A stretch of DNA of 7,462 nucleotides, taken from Pseudomonadota bacterium. GTDB taxonomy: Bacteria > Pseudomonadota > Alphaproteobacteria > Rhizobiales > Xanthobacteraceae. The stretch spans positions 1 through 7,462 of the forward strand of contig JAEYVN010000110.1 of the NCBI GenBank assembly GCA_023431725.1. The letters are read 5' to 3'. The position numbers and the translations under genes were made by a program. The notes beneath the pieces are model-generated. The model saw only the letters and a list, made by a program, of their open reading frames with translations, searched no databases and was not told where the DNA came from. Of this stretch, positions 1-7,300 are shown piece by piece (positions within the stretch are counted from its first letter, which is position 1; every line of letters starts with the position of its first letter).

Positions 1-1
1 G

Positions 2-634
2 GCGATGATCGGTCTCGCAGGCGTTCTGGTCGTCGCCGTGATGGCACCAATCGCATACCAAACTCTCGAAAAGCGATTTGAGCGCGACCCGTTAATGGAG
101 CACGAATACGACGAACGTGCGGCCTTCAATCGCGCCGCCCGGTTGATGCTCGACGACCACCCCTTCGGTGTCGGCGTCAATCACTATTCCTATGTCGGCA
201 AAAACTATGGCTATTCAATCCGCGCGGGCGTCTATCCCAACGAAGCAAACCTGAACAATACCGTACACAACGCATATATGCTGGCGGCCGCCGAGGCGGG
301 CTATCTCGGATTCATTTCCTTCATTATCCTGTGCGCATGCCCGCTGTGGATCGCGCTGAAATATGTCTGGAAATCGCAGCGCAACGATCCACGAGGAGAC
401 TTACTTCTCGGACTCGCTACCGGGTTTCTGGCAACCTATATTCACAGCTATTTCGAGTATGTGATCGTCATGAAGGATGTTCAGTACATCCTTGGCATTG
501 CCATGGGGATGACGTTCGGGCTGGCGCACCAGATCAAGGTTTCCGGCGAGAGGCAACGGGCGATTGCACCGAAGCCGGTGTTGCCACCGCCGCCCTTGAA
601 GCTCACCACGACATTGCGTCAGCGCCGCTTGTAG
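2..634 (+). CDS. Wzy/O-antigen ligase-type membrane protein, C-terminal part (5' truncated by window)
   Basis: Probable inner-membrane polymerase or ligase that joins lipid-linked glycan units on the periplasmic face (Wzy_C / O-antigen ligase type). The reading frame is open to the left edge, so the ATG at 5 is probably internal and only the last ~210 residues are seen. Counting from that ATG, hydrophobic segments lie at about 2-19, 100-121, 133-156 and 160-176. A long polar loop between the first two contains HPFGVGVNHY (52-61) and VHNAYMLAAAEAGYLGF (87-103). The His-Asn-x-Tyr patch followed by Glu-x-Gly is typical of the large periplasmic loop of this superfamily. The tail is soluble, proline-rich (PKPVLPPPPLK, 189-199) and basic. 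The gene converges on the minus-strand operon and overlaps its last gene by 16 bases. Polymerase and ligase cannot be told apart from this fragment; the superfamily call is fairly secure, the precise role is not. Confidence 0.8.
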   Translation, partial: AMIGLAGVLVVAVMAPIAYQTLEKRFERDPLMEHEYDERAAFNRAARLMLDDHPFGVGVNHYSYVGKNYGYSIRAGVYPNEANLNNTVHNAYMLAAAEAGYLGFISFIILCACPLWIALKYVWKSQRNDPRGDLLLGLATGFLATYIHSYFEYVIVMKDVQYILGIAMGMTFGLAHQIKVSGERQRAIAPKPVLPPPPLKLTTTLRQRRL

Positions 635-1842
635 GCCGCCTCGTCGAACGGATTACTGACGCCGTCGCGAAGGAAAAGAACCATCCATTGAGCCGCCAGC
701 TTCGAGCGCAAATAGAGAGAACGAAAATAGCCCATCTCGTTGCGCCAGACGGCAGCGTCAATATAGCCAAGGAACGTCCAAAGAAACGACCGAACAACAT
801 AACGACGGCAGTCCGATAGCGTCAGCGCAGTCGGCCGTTGCTGATTTGCGAATTCGGCAACAAAGCGCTGTAGAGCAGCAGCCTGCCGGTCGGTCACCTC
901 GGGGGGATGCCAGGCGCCCTCAGGAGACTTTTCCAGCATGACAGCAACTGTTACGAGCGCCACGAAATATGCACCGAGCGGCGTCAGATGCACATTGTCC
1001 CTGATCAGACTGTCGACAGTCGATCGCACACTGGATTGCGTCACCGCGGGAACGCCGGGAGTGGCGGTGGCCCGTTCAATCAGTTCGGCCAGCGCGAGCG
1101 CAGCCGGAATTCGGACGAGGCGATCCTTCCGTCCCTCCGATCCGATGGTCCGGTTCAACTGACTAACGATGCATTCCCAGACAGGAGCCGCGGCCCTTTC
1201 GTAGGCGATCCACCGCTTGGGATCGCTCTTGTTATCAAGCGAGAGCCATGGCTCGTAGAAATAGGTGATCCCCGCCGTATTATGCGCGGCGAACCGATCC
1301 TGAAAGCTGCGCAAGTGGAAGACTGTATCGTTCCAGACGAGAGAGCCCAGGAGAGCGTGCTGCTCGGTGATGAGCAGCGCATCGTAAGGCTGATCGGGGT
1401 GACGGCTTGGCTTCTGAAATTCCGCCAGCACATTGACCGGCTCGTTCCGGTCATCGATCCCTTGAGAATATCCCGACCATTGCGGCGTGCCGGCTTCGCT
1501 GCCGCGGCTACGTTGCTTGATCGACGAACCTTCCAGATGCTGACGATTCCACGACAATGGCCGACCGAGACTTTCGGCTATCGCCGCCACATAACGCGGA
1601 ATCGGCTGATCTGTGAGACTATGTCCGGAAATAAAAATGCGTTGCGGATGCGAGCGCTCGTGCTTCGATGAGTGAACCATTGAATCCGCCGATAGTCTTG
1701 CGGTCTGCGCCGCGGACGACGTGACTTGAAAAACGACAAACACGGCAACAAGAATGCATTTACGACGTTGACAGCCCTTCACTGCTTGGCGCAACCCCGA
1801 TGCGGCCCGACGTCCAAATACCGTATCTGCAAAATGAAACAT
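619..1842 (-). CDS. exported SGNH/GDSL-like hydrolase or acyltransferase, function unknown
   Basis: A 407-residue protein read from ATG 1842, 10 bases after the preceding stop, with a weak GTGAGC Shine-Dalgarno-like stretch (1846-1851). A longer frame from 1959 would overlap the upstream gene by 107 bases and adds an arginine-rich, implausible leader. The N terminus is basic, then has a hydrophobic core (CILVAVFVVFQV, 29-40) and a TSSAAQ c-region. This suggests a Sec signal peptide or a single membrane anchor, so action outside the cytoplasm. IFISGHSLTD (69-78) looks like the SGNH nucleophile block with Ser75 in GHSL rather than GDSL. RDNVHLTPLGAYF (281-293) matches the Asp-x-x-His block, giving Asp282 and His285. 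The usual GxND block is not obvious; DALLITEQHALLGSLVWND (154-172) occupies that region. Its place as last gene of a PKS/glycosyltransferase operon suggests acylation, deacylation or trimming of the glycan. That is inference; the substrate is unknown. Confidence 0.7.
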   Translation of the reverse strand: MFHFADTVFGRRAASGLRQAVKGCQRRKCILVAVFVVFQVTSSAAQTARLSADSMVHSSKHERSHPQRIFISGHSLTDQPIPRYVAAIAESLGRPLSWNRQHLEGSSIKQRSRGSEAGTPQWSGYSQGIDDRNEPVNVLAEFQKPSRHPDQPYDALLITEQHALLGSLVWNDTVFHLRSFQDRFAAHNTAGITYFYEPWLSLDNKSDPKRWIAYERAAAPVWECIVSQLNRTIGSEGRKDRLVRIPAALALAELIERATATPGVPAVTQSSVRSTVDSLIRDNVHLTPLGAYFVALVTVAVMLEKSPEGAWHPPEVTDRQAAALQRFVAEFANQQRPTALTLSDCRRYVVRSFLWTFLGYIDAAVWRNEMGYFRSLYLRSKLAAQWMVLFLRDGVSNPFDEAAYKRR

Positions 1843-1852
1843 GTTGCTCACG

Positions 1853-3073
1853 CTAAAGCTTCTCGCGAATAAGCAAAGCGCGCTGACGATACAGCGTCTC
1901 CTCGTCGAACCGTCTGCCGTCATGCGCAGCGGCTTGCACCATGGCCGCCAACGCTCCACGGCTTCTATCGAGTGCGATCACCCGCTCACTCAGCGCCGCG
2001 ATATCACCGACATTGACAAATGCACCGCCGCCATCATCAACCAGATCGCGTGCATACGCGCTCTCATAGCCGATGATCGGCGTACCGCACACCAGCGATT
2101 CGATCAGACATCGAGGCGATTCGGGAGTCTTGTGACAGAACATGAAGATATGCGCCCGCCGCAGCGTCGAGAAAATTTCCGCTCGGTCAGATGAAAATCC
2201 CGGCAATTCAATATGTTTGGTCAAATTTCTCTCTGCTACAACGCCATGCATTTGCTCAAGCAGCGGGCCATCGCCGATCCACGACGCTTTGAACGCGACT
2301 CCCGCGTCGCGAAGCCTCTCGAGAGCACCGATCCAGTCTAGCGGGCCTTTCATTTCGGTGGCGCGACCGACATAGCAGATGCGCAACGGTTCGCCCGACA
2401 TCAAACCGCGGATTTTTTGATCCATGTCAGTCTTGCTGACCATATCTTCCGGCTTGGTGTGTGTGTCGTATACGCAGAAGCCGTTGTCGGTAAACTGACT
2501 GAAATAGTTGTAACAGTCCTTGCCCTGAAACAGGCCCAACTGGCTGCGCTGCACCAGGTAGCGGTGATATTTTCGCATCAATGGAAGTGACAATGTCTCC
2601 TTCACACGGCGCTTGAACGGCATCGTTGGCAGATGCGAGCGAATGACCTCATGTTCTACCCGGTCAAACCAGACCGCGTATCGTCGGCGCTGCCTGATCG
2701 CCTCGACTCCCGCAACCGCCGCCCAGTCCCCCGTCAATGCGCCCAAAGTGAAACACAGATATTTGCTCCGCGCGATCTGCCTCGCCAGCTTTGCCCTGAC
2801 TGGTCGATAATTGCTCAGAAAATGACTGACCTTGTAGGCATTTGGCATGGTCACAATCTCAAGCCGATCGGCACAAGGCAGATCCTTGATCGCAACCCAA
2901 TGGGACGACGATGTATTCGCTTCAGCCGCGTCCTCGATGCCCGCATAGACAACGTGTTCGAAATTCTCGCCCCAGCGCACGAGTCCAGCGGCCGTCTGGT
3001 CGTCGATGCACAATTGGCCACGCCTGTTCTTCAACCCAACATGGGTTACAAGAAAAATCTGATCCTGATTCAT
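1853..3073 (-). CDS. family 4 (GT-B) glycosyltransferase
   Basis: A 406-residue cytoplasmic enzyme predicted to transfer a sugar from a nucleotide donor to a growing lipid-linked glycan. The C-terminal Rossmann half carries family signatures: ICYVGRATEMKGPLDWI (232-248, the start of the donor-binding half), WIGDGPLLEQM (265-275), and HKTPESPRCLIESLVCGTPII (314-334). The last is the donor-site acidic motif. Its two glutamates are Glu318 and Glu325, so the spacing is EX6E rather than the common EX7E. The N-terminal acceptor half (about 1-190) is less conserved and has no signal peptide or membrane helix. ATG 3073 is the only plausible start; the frame stays open upstream but shows no in-frame start codon. 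An AAGGA lies about 16 bases upstream, further than ideal. The gene follows the GT2 gene after 71 bases and precedes the SGNH gene by 10, consistent with co-transcription. Sugar specificity cannot be read from the sequence. Confidence 0.9.
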   Translation of the reverse strand: MNQDQIFLVTHVGLKNRRGQLCIDDQTAAGLVRWGENFEHVVYAGIEDAAEANTSSSHWVAIKDLPCADRLEIVTMPNAYKVSHFLSNYRPVRAKLARQIARSKYLCFTLGALTGDWAAVAGVEAIRQRRRYAVWFDRVEHEVIRSHLPTMPFKRRVKETLSLPLMRKYHRYLVQRSQLGLFQGKDCYNYFSQFTDNGFCVYDTHTKPEDMVSKTDMDQKIRGLMSGEPLRICYVGRATEMKGPLDWIGALERLRDAGVAFKASWIGDGPLLEQMHGVVAERNLTKHIELPGFSSDRAEIFSTLRRAHIFMFCHKTPESPRCLIESLVCGTPIIGYESAYARDLVDDGGGAFVNVGDIAALSERVIALDRSRGALAAMVQAAAHDGRRFDEETLYRQRALLIREKL

Positions 3074-3144
3074 AAACGCATACCCAAGATCCTTAGACGG
3101 CGTACTTTTCCCGATCCGGTCGCAAGATCCGATGCTCGTTTGGC
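3074..3144 (-). other. 71-base spacer between GT2 and GT4 genes
   Basis: This is the longest gap inside the minus-strand operon. It contains two copies of the 8-mer CAAGATCC (plus strand, 3085-3092 and 3123-3130), spaced 38 bases apart start to start. I see no GC-rich hairpin followed by a T run, and no clear -35/-10 pair. Read-through from the GT2 gene is therefore the simplest view. The GT4 frame is open across the gap without a start codon. Confidence 0.5.
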
Positions 3145-4362
3145 CTATCCGACATCGGACTTAGGCTCATCTGCCTCCCGCCTGGACCTGATCCACGCGA
3201 CCTTACGCCCGAGAATGATGCGGCAATAAAGACCGAGTTTCGACAGGACATAGCCCGGAGCACGAACCAATTCGAGAAAGGACACCAGATCGCGACCGGC
3301 GCGCAGCCACGCAAGAATGACCGCACTCACGAACAACGCGACGACAGCGACAACCAGAATGAAAAGCGCAACATTGGCCGACCAAACAGCGATCGGAAGC
3401 GCCAGCAGCACGAACGCCCCAATGATGATCGCCAGGAATGCCAGCGGAGGAACCGCAAGATCGAGCACCATGCCAAGAAGCCTGATGTCGCGCCGCTGGA
3501 ATGCTGCGATCAGCAGAGCCGGAACATATCGAACGATTGTATTGAGATGCCCCGTTTCCCAGCGCGCCCTTTGCGTCGCCTGACCTTCGCGCGACACCGG
3601 AAACTCACTCGTGACGAGCGCCTCATCGCAGAATATTGGTGGGTATCCGGCCCGCGCGAGATCCAAACCAAAAACCAGATCTTCGACGATCTCGGATGTC
3701 GCAAGGTTCATGTGGCTGGCGATATGCCAAGGAAAGCCCATGCCAGTGCCCATCAATTGGCACGGGATGCCCAGACGCGCGCATCCAAGCGGCCGAACGT
3801 AATTCTTGATCCGGAAGGCAAGGCTGGCCAGCGAGATATACATTCCCGCACTCGCAGGCCGTCGGAGCATCTCATAGCGGGCCTGGACCGGACGGTCGGC
3901 ATCCAGCACAAGACCGGCGATCCTTTGAAGCGCGTCGCGCTCTAATTGGCAATCAGCATCGACAATCACCACGACATCAGGCGGATCAGATTTCAAATGC
4001 TGGATACCAAAATCGAGTGCATAACCTTTTCCGCGCTTATGCGGATCGACGCGCTCCACGACTTCGGCACCAGCCTGCCGGGCTAGCGTGGCGGTATTGT
4101 CCTGGCAATTGTCAGCGACGACCACAATGCGGTCATTGCGAGACAGAGCAGATTTCACATTCCGCACAGCGGCCGCAACGGTCAGCGACTCATCGTGCGC
4201 TGGTATCACAACCGCAATGCGCGGCCTCTCCGGAGATAACGTCCTGACACCGTATGCCTTACGGAATGAAGCCACCGTCTCGACGAAGACGACCGTCACC
4301 GGGACCAGGATGGCCGCCCCGAGTGCCAGCGCAGTAACAGCGAGAATGTCGGGTATAAGCAC
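3145..4362 (-). CDS. membrane-anchored family 2 (GT-A) glycosyltransferase
   Basis: A 405-residue inverting glycosyltransferase, predicted to sit in the inner membrane with its catalytic domain in the cytoplasm. There is an N-terminal helix (about 7-30), then the GT-A core: VVIPAHDE (51-58), VVADNCQDNT with Asp84 (81-90), VIVDADC with the DxD at 135-137, GTGMGF (205-210), VEDLVFGLDL with Glu227/Asp228 (226-235), and QRARW (264-268). Together these match the D, DxD, ED, Q/RxxRW pattern of cellulose-synthase-like and poly-GlcNAc-synthase-like enzymes. Two or more C-terminal helices follow (about 296-326 and 329-354), then an amphipathic, basic tail. The start is a GTG at 4362-4360, preceded by GGGAA at a 6-base spacing (plus-strand 4369-4373). 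It lies 20 bases after the PKS stop, so translation is probably coupled to the operon. The motif set allows a processive enzyme, but a single-sugar transferase is equally possible; donor and acceptor are unknown. Confidence 0.92.
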   Translation of the reverse strand: MLIPDILAVTALALGAAILVPVTVVFVETVASFRKAYGVRTLSPERPRIAVVIPAHDESLTVAAAVRNVKSALSRNDRIVVVADNCQDNTATLARQAGAEVVERVDPHKRGKGYALDFGIQHLKSDPPDVVVIVDADCQLERDALQRIAGLVLDADRPVQARYEMLRRPASAGMYISLASLAFRIKNYVRPLGCARLGIPCQLMGTGMGFPWHIASHMNLATSEIVEDLVFGLDLARAGYPPIFCDEALVTSEFPVSREGQATQRARWETGHLNTIVRYVPALLIAAFQRRDIRLLGMVLDLAVPPLAFLAIIIGAFVLLALPIAVWSANVALFILVVAVVALFVSAVILAWLRAGRDLVSFLELVRAPGYVLSKLGLYCRIILGRKVAWIRSRREADEPKSDVG

Positions 4363-4382
4363 AACGCGTTCCCGATGCCTGC

Positions 4383-7300
4383 CTATTCAGCCGCCTGCAA
4401 TGTCGGCCGATACGATTGTTCAGCCGACCGGAGCGCTTCCCGCAATTGTGCGGCCAACAGCCGAACCATCGGCTCGAGCACCATGCTGTCGTGATCGCCC
4501 GGCACCTCAACGATCGTGAGGTCTGCCAGATAGGGCGTCCAGCCGTTATCGGGCTTGATGATCCCACGATGCACATTCAAGAGGCGGCCGTCACGCAACC
4601 TGTATGCAACCTCATGCTTCGGCCGCATCAATAAGGTCGGACAACTGCTGAACCGGGCGCGATACCGGGATAAGGAACGATAGAAAGCCGCTTCTATCTC
4701 CAGGTTGTTGAACTGGTCCGCAGCTGGTTGCTCGGGCCGGTAAATATTCTTCACGCGCGTAAGTTCGTGCGCCACGCGATCTCGGAACCAACGCCTGAAG
4801 AACATGGCGCCCTCACGCCGAATGTCCTGCAACCGGATTGACATCCGATCCGCCAGCGAGATCTCCTGCGGCTCGTAATAGGGCGTGTCGAGCATCACGA
4901 GCAGATCGACAGTTTCACCCGCATCGCGCAATTGCTGCGCCATTTCGAAAGCCACCAGTCCGCCACCGGAGAAGCCGCCGAGCAGATATGGCCCGTACGG
5001 CTGCACCGCCCTGACCTCTTCAAGATAGCTCGCGGCCATCTCCTCGAAGGTTTCGTGAGGCGCTTCTCCGCCGTAAAGACCGCGCGCTTGAAGACCATAG
5101 ACCGGACGATCCTGACCGATATGCAGCGCAAGATGCCTGAGATTGAGAACATTCCCGAACATGCCAGCACAGATGAAAAGCGGCGTCGCCTGAGGATGAC
5201 GACCGGCATGCATCGTTATGACATGCTTGAACTGGATCTTGGGGGCGTCCTTGATTGCGCCGGGGTTGGTTTCGGACGGAACGTTGGCCTGATTTGCGCT
5301 CGATTGTTCGATCAGTTTTGCGCACTGCCCTATGGTCGGTGCCTCGAACAGCACCGAAATCGGGAAGTCGACTGAATATTTCTTCTTGATCATCCGGAAG
5401 TACCGGACAGCAATCAAAGAGTGCCCGCCAAGATCGAAGAAGTTGTCAGTTGCACCAATCTTCTTGATGCCCAGCAACTCCGTCCAAAACCCGGCAAGAG
5501 TTTTCTCGATCTCGGTCTCAGGCGCTACAAAAGCGCTGTCGGTGATCGGGCGCTCCAGCCCTTCCAGTGGAGTTACATCGGCAATGCGCTCAGCCGCAGC
5601 GTCCTGAAGCGATGTCAGGTCCATCGAACTCACGATGATCTGTGGCAAGCCGGTCGCAACAGCCCGACGGAGCGCTTCGCCGCCCTCTTCGGGCGTGATA
5701 CCGTTCATCACTTGGTTGGCCAGGCGCGCTAGTCCCGGCGACAACTCGCGGCCCTGTTGTGCTGTGTTCGCCACCGGCACGGCACCGCTGACGTCCCTGA
5801 CCGCCGCCGGGAAATTCGTGCTGACGTCGAGATGCTTGACCATGAAGTTCTCGACCATGGCCACCACCCGGCCGCTGTCGTCGGTAATGGTCACATCGAA
5901 AGTCGCGAAACCCTCCCCGAATGCGTTTTCACGCGATAACGTGACGAAGCTCCAAAGCGTCGCCGGAAGCGCGTGAAACAATCGAAAGCGGCCATAGCTC
6001 GCGGGCACCCAGAGTCCAGCGCTCGGGTCGTAGCCTGGAATGAGCTGCATCGCGTAACCGGTCGCCAGATCGGCCAGAGCCGGATGCACCAGCAAGCCAC
6101 TCGCATGGTCTTCCTCGAAGGCCTCATCCAGTTTCAATTTCGCAATCGCGCCGGTATCGCTCGTATAAATCTCGCGCAAGAGTTTCCACCGCTGGCCGGT
6201 GCGCAGATGCGCTGCCTGCGCAAACTCGATAACGCCTCCATCGTTACGATGCGACGTCGCACCGAGACTCCGAATCGCGTCCTGAATGTCGATGGCCTGC
6301 GGCTGCGGCGTACGAACGAAGCCGATGGTCGCTTCGGCATGAAGCAGCGTCGCTTCACCATCCTCGGTTTTGATACGGCTTTCGATCCATACGTTGAGCT
6401 TGTTCGCTTCGCGCTTCACCACGACGTGAACTGCTCGCTCGTCACCGTCCGGCACGTAGAGAGGTCTTAGGAAATTGAGATCCTGAATTTCGACCGCGCC
6501 CTGCACGCCACATTCGCGCGCGGCCTCGGCAATCAACTCCAGATAGCCGGTCCCCGGCCAGATCGCCTCACCGGTTTTCAGACGGTGTTCGTCCAGCAGC
6601 CAATGTCGGCTGGCGGATGCGCGTAGCGTCAGCCGAGCAGCTGTGCCTTCTTCATGGATGAGTTCATCGAACAATGGTTGTTTGGCGAGATCGCTTAAAT
6701 GCGCAGGCACATCGTCCTCTGCCTGGCGGATCGCTCGCGCAGCGAGCCCGACATCATTCCAAACGCCCCAATGCAGCGCTACAACGTGAGGCCCTCCCGA
6801 ATGTGCGCAGCTTTCGGCGAAGGCATTGAGATAGGCGTTGGCCGCCACGTAATCCGCCTGCCCGGCTGGCGCCGTATCGGTCGAAGTCGAAGAAAACAGC
6901 ACCAGCAGTTCGACGGGATGGTCCTTCAACGCTTCGATGAGCACCATCGTGCCGAGCACCTTTGGTGCGAGCACGTCTTCGACATCAACCACAGATTTCA
7001 GCTGAATCAGGTCGTCCTTCACGATGCCGGCAGCGTGCAGCACGCCGTTCAATACTCCGAAGCGATCGATGACCTGCTTGACTGCCCGCTGCATCAGTTC
7101 CGGATTGGCGACATCGGCGCGCACATATAAAATTTCGCCACCAGAGGCCTCAATCTCCATGATTGCGGAGATGGCGCGTCCAACGCGCGAGTTGTTGCCG
7201 CGCGTCTTGAGATAGTTGGACCAGGTCGAGCGCTCCGGCAACTCAAGACGCCCCACCAGGGCGATACGCGCTTGAAGAGACTTCGTCAGATCGCGGGCGC

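Noticed and set aside
331..819. 162-residue plus-strand open frame across the end of the polymerase gene
   Set aside because: Out of frame with the membrane protein, rich in Arg/His, and continues antisense to the SGNH gene; no domain.
907..1671. 254-residue plus-strand open frame antisense to the SGNH gene
   Set aside because: Product is Arg/Pro-rich with no recognisable domain, no Shine-Dalgarno signal, and lies wholly within a gene with SGNH motifs on the other strand; long antisense frames are expected in GC-rich DNA.
1843..1959. N-terminal extension of the SGNH protein to an upstream start at 1959
   Set aside because: Would overlap the GT4 gene by 107 bases and add an Arg/Trp/Cys-rich leader before the signal-like segment.
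3085..3130. Pair of CAAGATCC octamers in the GT2-GT4 spacer as a regulatory site
   Set aside because: Two short direct copies in 71 bases are weak evidence; no associated promoter elements and one GATC-rich octamer pair can arise by chance.
2633..3229. 198-residue plus-strand open frame antisense to the GT4 gene
   Set aside because: Overlaps the well-supported GT4 coding sequence and runs into the GT2 gene; its composition is shadow-like and no motif was found.
5973..6470. 165-residue plus-strand open frame antisense to the DH domain
   Set aside because: Shadow of the PKS gene; no motif and no start signal.
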